From CAYTPI01 sp964439625 (lineage in GTDB: Bacteria; Chloroflexota; Anaerolineae; Aggregatilineales; UBA3940), in assembly GCA_964439625.1 (NCBI GenBank), contig CAYTPI010000032.1, forward strand, positions 1-13,014: a stretch of 13,014 nucleotides of DNA, read 5' to 3'. This document shows, in pieces, positions 1-6,037 of the stretch. The notes beneath the pieces are model-generated. The model worked only from the letters and a program-made list of their open reading frames with translations. It had not been told where the DNA came from and did no database searches. The translations under genes were made by a program, and so were the position numbers. How positions within the stretch are numbered: position 1 is the first letter of the stretch; each line of letters opens with the position of its first letter.

Positions 1-140
1 CTGCTTGGGTTACTGCCGGGCAAACCGCCACCAGACCGTCGGGGTGAACTTCCACCGGGCGAGCTCCCTGAACCGCTCCCCGGGCGCTTGCTGCTTGGGT
101 TACCGCCGGGCAAGCCGCCACCAGACCGTCGGGGTGAACC
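1..140. repeat. Imperfect direct repeat, 90-bp period, inside the low-complexity gene
   Basis: Positions 1-50 and 91-140 are nearly identical, differing at about three positions, and start with the same ctgcttgggt. The period is 90 bp, exactly 30 codons, so the repeat keeps frame and encodes a duplicated SPRRSGGGLPG-x-NPSS segment. The first copy lies against the window edge, so the array may continue to the left. Confidence 0.8.
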
Positions 141-443
141 ACTCCCCGGTCGACCACCGGAACGCGGCGGAGAGCTGCCGCCCGGAATACCACCGGGCCG
201 CGGTTTGCCACCGGACTGGCTGCCACTATTATTATCATCAGAAGAGCCACCGCGGCCCAAGCGTGAGGCTACGCCACCAACTCTATCACGCAGACCACCG
301 GCAATACCACGGCTACCATCTCCCGAATCAGCATCACCCGGGTCCGATGAACCGCCACTACCCGGTAAGCGGGAGCGCAGGCCGCCAAGGAAGCCACCCT
401 GCTCTTCTGAATTGTCGTCTCGCTCAGAGTTTGAACGTCCCAT
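1..443 (-). CDS. Gly/Ser/Pro/Arg-rich low-complexity protein, N-terminal part (runs off left edge)
   Basis: An open frame of 147 codons starts at an ATG at 441-443 and has no stop before the window edge, so only the N-terminus is visible. The start is preceded by a modest purine-rich AAGG. The first 20 residues are polar and acidic (MGRSNSERDDNSEEQ). Two related Gly/Arg/Leu patches follow (GGFLGGLRSRLPG near residue 17 and GGLRDRVGGVASRLGRGG near residue 54). From about residue 75 it becomes a Gly-Ser-Pro-Arg low-complexity tract with a repeated SPRRSGGGLPG unit. There is no signal peptide or membrane segment in the visible part, and the tract is probably disordered. I do not recognise a family; the function would depend on the unseen C-terminus. 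A proline-rich plus-strand frame over the same bases reflects the biased composition. The coding direction is favoured by the open frame to the edge, a sensible ATG, and the same strand as the following genes. Confidence 0.6.
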   Translation of the reverse strand, partial: MGRSNSERDDNSEEQGGFLGGLRSRLPGSGGSSDPGDADSGDGSRGIAGGLRDRVGGVASRLGRGGSSDDNNSGSQSGGKPRPGGIPGGSSPPRSGGRPGSGSPRRSGGGLPGGNPSSKRPGSGSGSSPGGSSPRRSGGGLPGSNPS

Positions 444-742
444 CTAATTTGCCTTATATCAAGCCATATCCATAAAATATGCTAAAGTGCATCTGATGCT
501 TCAAATAGTTTTGGAAGCATAGAGCAAAACAGCGGTTGAGAAGGCCACACGCTGGGCAGCAATGTCGGTTAAATGCCCACAATTTTCGACGTAGAAGTAC
601 CATCAAACTGCCTGTGTGGATTAAAGACATATTAGCACAAACGGTCTCCTAAGACCAGATAGCAATATGTCCTAGAGGGTCGAAAAAGCTGCTCAAACAT
701 AGCGCTTGGAGCAGCTTTCAGTAGACCAGAAATGTTGAGCCA
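444..742. other. Intergenic region, no gene seen
   Basis: About 300 bp separate the low-complexity gene from the DCC gene. No convincing frame or structured RNA is visible. A 7-bp inverted repeat (ATGCTTC at 496-502, GAAGCAT at 514-520) overlaps a weak minus-strand promoter candidate: TTGAAG at 499-504, spacer 17, CATATT at 476-481. Each box matches 4 of 6 consensus bases, so I hold it weakly. The right end contains the terminator listed separately. Confidence 0.4.
683..718 (-). terminator. Rho-independent terminator of the DCC gene
   Basis: A perfect 10-bp stem is formed by 685-694 (AAAGCTGCTC) and 709-718 (GAGCAGCTTT) with a 14-nt loop. Read on the minus strand, the stem is followed directly by a run of T residues (positions 687-683). 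It begins 25 nt after the stop codon of the minus-strand gene at 743-1180, which fits an intrinsic terminator. Confidence 0.8.
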
Positions 743-1180
743 TCAGGTGTTTTTTACTGTAGAGCGCGCAGCTTCATCCGCAGATGGAACCGCACAAGCA
801 GTCATACCGGCTGCAATGGAGATTCGAGTTCTATTGTTGGCAACCAATCGATAGCATGGCCAAGCCAAGGCAGCGCAGAAGGGGTTGGCTAGTATAACGC
901 CCAACACATGGTAAATACCCGGTAATCGTTTTAATGTTTCAAAAACGGCTCGCCCTTCGCTGTAGCGCGTACCATCAGGCGCTACAAAATAGACTGAGCG
1001 GCTGGTCATTTCGGACGTTAGTCCTGGTGAAAGGTCATCGAGATCAGCTGATTGGTATGGCATTGTCTCGATTTGCTCATTGATATCATGTTTACGTACC
1101 CACGCCGCAGACCACGTACAGATGCCGCAGTCGCCATCAAATACAAGTGTATATGGTTTTGCTGTCTTGTTTCGTGTCAT
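743..1180 (-). CDS. DCC-family (DUF393, YuxK-like) thiol-disulfide oxidoreductase-like protein
   Basis: This 145-residue protein matches the DCC family, named for its N-terminal DxxCxxC signature. Here D15-G-D-C18-G-I-C21 sits right after a first beta strand (YTLVFDG). Other family hallmarks are the EGRAVF segment near residue 75 and the C-terminal W-x-CYRLVANNR stretch (107-117), matching the usual YRLVA-x-NR. Family members are predicted to have a thioredoxin-like fold and to act in thiol redox chemistry, but the substrate is generally unknown. Length is normal for the family. There is no signal peptide, so it is probably cytoplasmic. The ATG at 1178-1180 has only a weak ribosome site. It appears monocistronic, with its own terminator just downstream. 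Assignment to the family is strong; biochemical role is family-level inference. Confidence 0.88.
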   Translation of the reverse strand: MTRNKTAKPYTLVFDGDCGICTWSAAWVRKHDINEQIETMPYQSADLDDLSPGLTSEMTSRSVYFVAPDGTRYSEGRAVFETLKRLPGIYHVLGVILANPFCAALAWPCYRLVANNRTRISIAAGMTACAVPSADEAARSTVKNT

Positions 1181-1205
1181 GTTTAGCTTTTTTGGCTAAT
1201 GTGCG

Positions 1206-1230
1206 ACCTATAACATAGTCTATCATAGGT
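1206..1230. promoter_or_regulatory. Nested inverted repeat upstream of the DCC gene
   Basis: ACCTAT (1206-1211) and ATAGGT (1225-1230) form an outer 6-bp inverted repeat. ATAG-T-CTAT (1215-1223) forms an inner one. It lies 26-50 nt upstream of the DCC start codon, where a promoter or operator would be expected. No strong promoter boxes are evident, so a regulatory role is inference. Confidence 0.3.
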
Positions 1231-1254
1231 AACAGTCAGATAATATAAGCACTA

Positions 1255-1289
1255 CAAAAGATACAGCCCAAGCAAGTGGCTCAGGCTGT
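1255..1289 (-). terminator. Probable terminator of the secreted-protein gene
   Basis: On the minus strand, ACAGCCTGAGC (1289-1279) pairs with GCTTGGGCTGT (1273-1263) over 11 bp, including two G-U pairs, with a 5-nt loop. A short T-rich tail (CTTTTG, 1260-1255) follows. It begins 55 nt after the stop of the gene at 1345-1989 and upstream of the DCC gene, separating the two transcription units. Confidence 0.6.
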
Positions 1290-1344
1290 TGCCAGATTTA
1301 TTTGATTTTATCATGACGATAGATACTGCCCGCCACCCGTTAGT

Positions 1345-1989
1345 CTAGGGTGTGAATGCAAACGGGCAAGACTGGATGCCCGGGCCAAGCGGCACGTATG
1401 TATCAATGGTAGAGCCAGAGGCTGGGTCAAACACGAGGTTTACAGCGAAGGGCTCAACCACAATAACGGTTGGCAAATCTAGGAAAACCCGCTCACCTAC
1501 ATTAAAGTTTCCATAGACGAAAAACGGGCCATCTTGCGACTGGTGGAACGCCACTTTCACATCGTTGAAGATACCGAGGTTGCTGTTCGGTGCGAGAAAC
1601 TGACGGATTGCAATCCGATAGGCCCCTGTCACACCATCTGGGAATTCAAGCGGTGTCCACACAAACTGAAGTTCACCACCAATGCTGTAAAAGGGGACTG
1701 TGCCAACCAGCTGCTGGTTGACGATCAATGGCCCTTCGACTACAGGCAGCGTCCCAATGACAACTGAGCGCGGCTCAACACAGCCTGCGAACAGGTCTGT
1801 TGCGGGATCGGGCGTCGGGGTTGGGGTTTCTTCTGGCTCATTACCGCCACCACCGCCACCAGTTGGAGGAGGAATACCGGCAGACTCTTCAGCGAGTACG
1901 GCTCCTGCGATTGCTAATGCTGCCACCACGGCAACGATACTCGCCAGAACCAGCAGCCGAATTGGCTTATGTGCAGCTTTTTGGTTCAT
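1345..1989 (-). CDS. Secreted or membrane-anchored protein of unknown function
   Basis: The protein is 214 residues from the chosen start. A basic N-terminus (MNQKAAHKPIR) is followed by a hydrophobic stretch at 12-33 ending AVLA, a plausible signal peptidase I site before EESAG. A flexible linker follows: PPPT, six glycines, then PTPTPDP (40-63), as common in exported Chloroflexota proteins. The remaining 150 residues look beta-rich and contain two cysteines (C70 and C208) that could form a disulfide across the domain. I recognise no family. An in-frame ATG 45 nt upstream (2034) would add 15 polar residues. I prefer the inner ATG because GGAG lies 10 nt before it and because it puts the signal peptide at the N-terminus. 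It lies between the Roadblock unit and the DCC gene and has its own terminator candidate. Export is likely; function is unknown. Confidence 0.75.
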   Translation of the reverse strand: MNQKAAHKPIRLLVLASIVAVVAALAIAGAVLAEESAGIPPPTGGGGGGNEPEETPTPTPDPATDLFAGCVEPRSVVIGTLPVVEGPLIVNQQLVGTVPFYSIGGELQFVWTPLEFPDGVTGAYRIAIRQFLAPNSNLGIFNDVKVAFHQSQDGPFFVYGNFNVGERVFLDLPTVIVVEPFAVNLVFDPASGSTIDTYVPLGPGIQSCPFAFTP

Positions 1990-2134
1990 TGCGTTCTTGC
2001 TCCGATCTGTTGTACTTTGCTCTAGCTTAAGCATAGATAATGTCAGAGTGGTGGGTCAGCTTTAGACAACAATTCGACAACCACCAATACGAACAGTTTA
2101 TAAGCATTTATTCAATTACGCGACTCTCTCTTGA

Positions 2135-2166
2135 CCATCAGTGATTGTGGTACCAGTTTGTGATGG
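2135..2166. promoter_or_regulatory. Nested palindrome between the secreted-protein gene and the small acidic protein gene
   Basis: CCATCA (2135-2140) and TGATGG (2161-2166) flank a perfect 8-bp palindrome TGGTACCA (2148-2155). It lies about 145 nt upstream of the preferred start of the secreted-protein gene and 30 nt beyond the stop of the upstream minus-strand gene. No T tract follows, so it is not a typical terminator. An operator or weak transcript-end hairpin is possible. Confidence 0.25.
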
Positions 2167-2197
2167 CATCGTTATGTCTCACTAGAAAGCTACCAAT

Positions 2198-2485
2198 CTA
2201 TTCGTCATTCATCCAACGTATAATACGCTCGTTTGGGCGGTTGGTACGTAAGTATTGGAGTGCTTCTTTGACGTTATCGCCCTGCGTGACCATCCGCACA
2301 AGGATCATATACAGTAGCCGAATCAGAGAGGAAAGGACGGTTGGTCCTTGAAATAACCTAGCACAGCCAGACGACTTCTCGGCCTCTGGTTGCGGCTTTG
2401 GGCCGATAGGAGGGCCATCATCATTCTGTTCGTCAACAACCTCAGCTTCTTCCGGCAAAGGTACCAAAGACATCTCTTCAGTCAT
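2198..2485 (-). CDS. Small acidic protein of unknown function, partner gene of Roadblock protein
   Basis: This encodes 95 residues. Residues 1-38 are acidic and proline-rich (PEEAEVVDEQNDDG, PKPQPEAE) and probably disordered. Residues 49-67 (around VLSSLIRLLYMILVRMV) form a hydrophobic helix with two arginines, more like an amphipathic or interaction helix than a clean transmembrane span. The C-terminus ends in a charged helix with RIIRWMNDE. A GAGG sequence 8 nt before the ATG supports the start. It begins 35 nt after the stop of the Roadblock gene, with no terminator between, so the two are probably cotranscribed. I recognise no family. The pairing suggests, as inference only, an effector or membrane-tethering partner for the Roadblock protein. 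Confidence 0.7.
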   Translation of the reverse strand: MTEEMSLVPLPEEAEVVDEQNDDGPPIGPKPQPEAEKSSGCARLFQGPTVLSSLIRLLYMILVRMVTQGDNVKEALQYLRTNRPNERIIRWMNDE

Positions 2486-2520
2486 TGAGTGGCCCTCGTG
2501 GTTGTCAGTTGGTACGCAGC

Positions 2521-2895
2521 CTAAACCAGCTTTTTAAGTTCGGTGACAGTGCGTCCCATATCTAGGAATACAAGGCCAAGTTTAGCATCCTTGCGCGCAA
2601 GCACAGTCAACACGGCTTCCTCACCGACAGACATCAGAATGACAAAACCGTTTTCACCCTTGATGTAAACTTGGTCGAGAATGCCTCTCCCCAGTTCACT
2701 GGCGATACGCTCACCGAGGGAGAGCATCGCTGCGGACATCGCCGCAACACGGTCTTCCTCCACGTTGCCCGGCATAGATGACGCCATACTCAAGCCGTCG
2801 ATACTGACGATAGCCGCCGCTTCGACAGCCGGCGAACTAACCTGGAGCTCTCGTAGGTGTTCGTTCATTTGTTCAATACGGGACTTAGTCAACAT
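2521..2895 (-). CDS. Roadblock/LC7-domain protein (MglB-like)
   Basis: The 124-residue protein is essentially one Roadblock/LC7 domain. An N-terminal helix (RIEQMNEHLRELQ, 6-18) precedes the first strand with the IVSIDGLSMASSMP segment (29-42). A central helix rich in Ala/Met/Leu follows (VAAMSAAMLSLGERIASELG, 50-69). The last strands are QVYIKGENGFVILMSVGEEAVLTVLARKD split by turns (75-103), and a C-terminal helix ends in KKLV. Such proteins dimerise and commonly regulate or scaffold small Ras-like GTPases, as MglB does for MglA. No GTPase gene is present here, so a partner would be encoded elsewhere. An AAGGAG motif lies only 3 nt before the ATG, unusually close. It appears to be the first gene of a two-gene unit with the small acidic protein, driven by the promoter at 2999-3028. 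Confidence 0.88.
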   Translation of the reverse strand: MLTKSRIEQMNEHLRELQVSSPAVEAAAIVSIDGLSMASSMPGNVEEDRVAAMSAAMLSLGERIASELGRGILDQVYIKGENGFVILMSVGEEAVLTVLARKDAKLGLVFLDMGRTVTELKKLV

Positions 2896-2967
2896 CAGCT
2901 CCTTGTGTTGAATTGGGTTGCAGCCATGTTTCGGCTGTGTATGATTGTTGAGGTAGATATTGAGATG

Positions 2968-3027
2968 CTAGCAGCACGCTTGCTAGACTATAAATCGAAG
3001 TATAGTCGCTGACAGTAAGCGCTGTCA
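2968..3027. promoter_or_regulatory. Three consecutive inverted repeats over the Roadblock promoter
   Basis: Three perfect inverted repeats lie end to end: CTAGCA/TGCTAG (2968-2973 and 2981-2986), GACTATA/TATAGTC (2986-2992 and 3001-3007) and TGACAG/CTGTCA (3010-3015 and 3022-3027). The last overlaps the -35 box and spacer, the middle one the -10 box and start site, and the first lies in the early leader. The placement suits repressor operators, with the first possibly acting as an RNA hairpin. The geometry is seen directly; binding is inference. Confidence 0.5.
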
Positions 3028-3028
3028 A
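2999..3028 (-). promoter_or_regulatory. Sigma-70-type promoter of the Roadblock operon
   Basis: On the minus strand, a perfect TTGACA (3028-3023) is followed by an 18-nt spacer and TATACT (3004-2999), 5 of 6 matches to the -10 consensus. Transcription would start near 2992, giving a leader of about 95 nt before the Roadblock start codon. Confidence 0.65.
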
Positions 3029-3522
3029 AGCAGTGCAGCATACATTGCCCTTACAATTTATACAATACATAGCAGCCAAAAACTCAGGGCACCCCCACAA
3101 GGACAATCGCGTTCTAACAAGCTGATGTAAACTCAGAGGGAAAAAATGATAGCTAATGAGTGTAAGTGACATCTTGCTGTTGCGCATTTGTGGGGTGCTG
3201 TCGGGTGCGAATACGTGGGTAGAAATTGATGCTCTTGAAGCGCGCACCTTCCGTTAAGGTTGGCTTGCAGGTCAAGCGTTTACGAGCTGGATGGCATAAT
3301 AATTCTCTGCTCAAGGTTCTCAACAGCTAGAATGCGGTTGCCCCGAGATGAACGCGGCCCTTATGATCCAAGACTTTCATTGATAGGCTAAAGCTGACGC
3401 TTCTACTGAGCCGCCGCTATAATTAGAGTTAAAGTACTTGCACACAGCATGGATGACAGTGAAATCGATGGCAGCACTCTCCGGTTTCAAAGCTAAGATA
3501 GCACCTTCTTTGGTTACCCCCC
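3029..3522. other. Long intergenic region between divergent transcription units
   Basis: About 490 bp separate the Roadblock promoter from potB. A 120-codon minus-strand frame (2885-3247) exists, but its composition is unlike a real protein, it overlaps the Roadblock start, and it crosses that gene's promoter. I see no remnant of a potD-type binding protein, no tRNA and no recognisable riboswitch. The right part holds the potB promoter listed separately. Confidence 0.5.
3394..3423 (+). promoter_or_regulatory. Sigma-70-type promoter of the transporter-hydrolase-kinase operon
   Basis: A perfect TATAAT (3418-3423) is preceded, after an 18-nt spacer, by CTGACG (3394-3399), 4 of 6 matches to the -35 consensus. 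Transcription would begin near 3430, giving a leader of about 93 nt before the potB ATG. No clear operator or riboswitch is visible in the leader. Confidence 0.5.
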
Positions 3523-4371
3523 ATGAGCACAAGCCTTAATCGCTGGCTGTCGCTGGCGCCAGCCTACGCTTGGCTGCTGCTGTTCGGGTTCATCCCGCTG
3601 TTGATCATGCTGGGCTTCAGCTTCTTGGACGACGTGCCTCTTGGTGAGCGCGACATCTTCTTCACACTGGAGAACTACGGTCGTTTTTTTGAACGCAGTT
3701 TCTATGCCCGCCTGACGTTACGCAGCTTGCTTTTGGGCCTCTATACGACCATCGGCTGTTTGCTCTTTGGGTATCCGTTGGCATATGCCCTAGCGCGTAC
3801 GGTTCACGGACGTTGGCAGGGCGCACTATTTCTTCTGATCATCGTTCCTTTCTGGAGTAATTCACTGGTGCGCCTGTACGCTTGGGTGATTGTGCTGCAA
3901 AACGGCGGCATCATTGACGCGGGTCTCGCGGCAGTTGGCATTGAAGCAGAGAGTTTACTGTTCACTTACACCGCAGTCCTCATCGGCCTGATACATGCCT
4001 ACCTGCCCTACATGGTTCTGACAATCTACATCGCGCTCGACCGTATCGATCAATCATTACTAGAAGCCTCAGCCAGCCTCGGTGCTCTACCAGCGCGTAC
4101 CTTCAGGCGGGTGGTGCTGCCGCTCAGTGGGCCAGGGGTACTGGCTGGCGTCATCTTGGTACTCATTCCAGCGATTGGCTCCTTTGTTGAACCACGTCTT
4201 TTGGGCGGAGCAGGGATGCAGGTACTGGGCACCATCATCGAGGATCAATTTGTTGAGTCATTCAACTGGCCTTTGGGGTCAGCCTTGGCGTTTATTTTGT
4301 TGTTGGTCGTCCTCGCACTGATGGGTGCAGCCGCCATGATCACCCAATGGCGGCAAAAGGTGACGGCATGA
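3523..4371 (+). CDS. potB: ABC transporter permease, PotB-like (spermidine/putrescine family)
   Basis: This 282-residue inner-membrane protein has six predicted hydrophobic spans, starting at about 12-34 and ending at about 253-273. The permease EAA loop is clear at 181-205 (EASASLGALPARTFRRVV followed by LPLSGPG). The NSLVRLYAW segment (113-121) is typical of PotB-type permeases. With PotC it should form the membrane channel driven by the PotA ATPase. Length is normal. No Shine-Dalgarno is visible before the ATG, as expected if it leads the transcript or is weakly translated. It overlaps potC by 4 nt. The specificity label is from homology only: the family also carries other small organic substrates, and the downstream sugar enzymes argue for caution about polyamines. 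Confidence 0.9.
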   Translation: MSTSLNRWLSLAPAYAWLLLFGFIPLLIMLGFSFLDDVPLGERDIFFTLENYGRFFERSFYARLTLRSLLLGLYTTIGCLLFGYPLAYALARTVHGRWQGALFLLIIVPFWSNSLVRLYAWVIVLQNGGIIDAGLAAVGIEAESLLFTYTAVLIGLIHAYLPYMVLTIYIALDRIDQSLLEASASLGALPARTFRRVVLPLSGPGVLAGVILVLIPAIGSFVEPRLLGGAGMQVLGTIIEDQFVESFNWPLGSALAFILLLVVLALMGAAAMITQWRQKVTA

Positions 4372-5147
4372 ACCAAACTGCCAAACGAGCTGCCCACATC
4401 TACATCATCATGGCCTTGCTTTTTCTGTATGCGCCTGTGCTGATAATGATCATCATGGCCTTCAATGCCGATAGGCTCAATCAATTTCCCATCGAGTGGA
4501 GTACCGTTTGGTTTGAGGAACTATCCACAAACCGCCGCCTGATCCGCGCTACCGGCAACAGTTTGCTGCTGGCAGTTCTCTCTTCTGTGACGGCAACCAT
4601 TCTTGGGACAGTGGCGGCTCGCGAGCTTAGTCGCTCATCGTTTCGAGGCAAAACACTATTACAAGCGTTGCTCATCCCGCCGGTTACGATCCCTTGGTTG
4701 ATTTTAGCCGTCGCCATGTTGATTATGTTCTTCTGGCTGGGGCTTGAGCGTAGCTTGCTGACGCTCTATCTGGGGCATGTCACCATTCAACTACCGTATA
4801 CCATCTTGGTGATCAGTGCGCGTTTTACAGGCACCAACCCCGCCCTCGAAGAAGCGGCAGCCAGCCTTGGCGCTAAACCATGGCGGGCCTTCTGGCAGGT
4901 GACGTTCCCAGCGGTGCTGCCAGGCGTGTTAGCAGCCCTACTATTTGCCTTTACGATCTCGTTTGACAACTTCGTCATCTCATACTTTCTGGCGCCACCC
5001 GGTACCTCTACCCTGCCTGTGATTATCTACTCCGCCATTCGGACGGGCTTCACACCAGAGATCAATGCCATCTCAACGATTGTCTTTATCTTATCGGCAA
5101 CCAGCATTCTGATCGTTGGGCGCGAGATCAGCTTCACCCTCAGCTAG
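4368..5147 (+). CDS. potC: ABC transporter permease, PotC-like
   Basis: From the ATG at 4368 the protein is 259 residues with about six membrane spans. The EAA loop is at 161-186 (EEAAASLGAKPWRAFWQVT then FPAVLPG). FTISFDNFVISYFL (195-208), then TLPVIIYSAIR (215-225), is characteristic of PotC-type permeases. I chose this start because its ATGA overlaps the potB stop and AAGG lies 7 nt upstream. An earlier in-frame ATG (4347) would overlap potB by 25 nt. It pairs with PotB as a heterodimeric channel. The start has the common basic N-terminus before the first span. A 76-nt gap with a weak stem around the stop codon separates it from the dehydrogenase gene. Confidence 0.9.
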   Translation: MNQTAKRAAHIYIIMALLFLYAPVLIMIIMAFNADRLNQFPIEWSTVWFEELSTNRRLIRATGNSLLLAVLSSVTATILGTVAARELSRSSFRGKTLLQALLIPPVTIPWLILAVAMLIMFFWLGLERSLLTLYLGHVTIQLPYTILVISARFTGTNPALEEAAASLGAKPWRAFWQVTFPAVLPGVLAALLFAFTISFDNFVISYFLAPPGTSTLPVIIYSAIRTGFTPEINAISTIVFILSATSILIVGREISFTLS

Positions 5148-5223
5148 TGCAGGGCGGCACTGCTGCACGCTACACTCCTGACACATCAAAATACAATCCC
5201 CCAACCAACAAGGAGATAGACAC

Positions 5224-5964
5224 ATGCAAGACATTACAGGGCAGGTTGCCGTCATCACAGGAGCCAGCCGGGGCATAGGTCATGCCTCAGCGATTGCGTT
5301 AGCCAAGGAAGGCGTCAATATCGTTGCAACAGCTCGCAGCGCCGATCAGCTTGACGAGTTAGTCTCAGAATGCAAGGCACTAGGCGTTGAGGCCATCAGT
5401 ATTGCAGGGGACGCAGCCAAAGAAGAGGATGCTCGGAAGGTCTACGCTGCCGCTATGGATTCCTTCGGCAAGGTGGATATCTTGGTAAATAACGTTGGCG
5501 TTGCTAACTACGTCGATCTGGTAGACACCACCCTCGAAGATTACGACTGGATGATGAGCACCAACATGCGTTCGACCTTCCTGTTCAGCAAGCTGTTTGT
5601 CCCCGGTATGATCGAGCAAAAAAGCGGCAGCGTCATTTTCGTGTCCTCACAGGCAGGTGTGGCAGGCTTCCCCGGTGAAGCCGTCTACTGTGCCACCAAG
5701 CACGCCCAAGTTGGGTTTGCCCGCGCCTTGGATGGCGAACTGCGCCCGCATAACGTCAAGGTTAGCATTTTAGAGCCAGGTGGAGTCAGCACGACATTTG
5801 CCTTCGGCACGGGCCGTGAACCGGGTATGCCTGCTCTCGACACGATGAGCGAAGCCGAGACCGTTGCGGCAGGTGTGGTGTTTGCTGCAACGGTACCGCC
5901 AAAGTCACGCATTTTGTATATTGGCATGCGCCCAATGGCGGAACCACTCTACGGTGGTGCATAG
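5224..5964 (+). CDS. Short-chain dehydrogenase/reductase (classical SDR)
   Basis: The 246-residue protein is a complete classical SDR with a Rossmann fold. The cofactor glycine motif TGASRGIG is at 12-19 and NNVG at 89-92. The catalytic residues are N114, S142, Y155 and K159 in the usual YxxxK spacing, and the PG motif is at 185-186. The arginine after the second strand (ATARS) favours NADP(H), an inference. The strongest ribosome site in the window, AAGGAG about 8 nt before the ATG, suggests high translation. Sequence style is close to FabG-like 3-oxoacyl reductases, but in this position a sugar or alcohol substrate is equally possible. It lies between the permease and ATPase genes of one transporter, an unusual insertion that implies a shared pathway. 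Family certain; substrate unknown. Confidence 0.93.
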   Translation: MQDITGQVAVITGASRGIGHASAIALAKEGVNIVATARSADQLDELVSECKALGVEAISIAGDAAKEEDARKVYAAAMDSFGKVDILVNNVGVANYVDLVDTTLEDYDWMMSTNMRSTFLFSKLFVPGMIEQKSGSVIFVSSQAGVAGFPGEAVYCATKHAQVGFARALDGELRPHNVKVSILEPGGVSTTFAFGTGREPGMPALDTMSEAETVAAGVVFAATVPPKSRILYIGMRPMAEPLYGGA

Positions 5965-5997
5965 GCCGACCGCACGTTAATTGAATAAGACCAACAA

Positions 5998-6025
5998 CTA
6001 GCGCGAGAATTTATTTTCGCGCTAG
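5998..6025 (+). promoter_or_regulatory. Strong hairpin just upstream of potA
   Basis: CTAGCGCGAGAA (5998-6009) pairs with TTTTCGCGCTAG (6014-6025) over 12 bp with one G-U pair and a 4-nt TTTA loop. It ends 12 nt before the potA ATG. No T tract follows, so it is not a classical terminator. An RNA processing or stability element, or partial occlusion of the potA ribosome site, would fit. It may set the ratio of ATPase and enzymes to permeases. Confidence 0.55.
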
Positions 6026-6037
6026 CATGTGGGTGCT

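Noticed and set aside
88..447. Proline-rich plus-strand frame (119 aa), and a second long plus-strand frame at 5-475
   Set aside because: They mirror the Gly/Pro/Arg-rich minus-strand frame. Composition bias opens several frames. The minus frame fits the gene direction and is open to the edge.
1700..2065. Plus-strand frame with a Gly/Pro-rich stretch (121 aa)
   Set aside because: Antisense to the secreted-protein gene. It exists because of that gene's glycine-rich linker and has no plausible ribosome site.
2885..3247. Minus-strand frame of 120 codons before the Roadblock gene
   Set aside because: Composition is not protein-like, it overlaps the Roadblock start codon, and it crosses that gene's promoter and inverted repeats.
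3241..3290. Short stems near 3246-3280 (CCTT/AAGG, GCTTG/CAAGC)
   Set aside because: Four to five pairs each, expected by chance; no conserved riboswitch features around them.
5146..5168. Possible terminator after potC (GTGCAG and CTGCAC arms around the stop codon)
   Set aside because: Only 6 bp, competing pairings exist, and no T tract follows. The SDR gene downstream looks part of the same operon.
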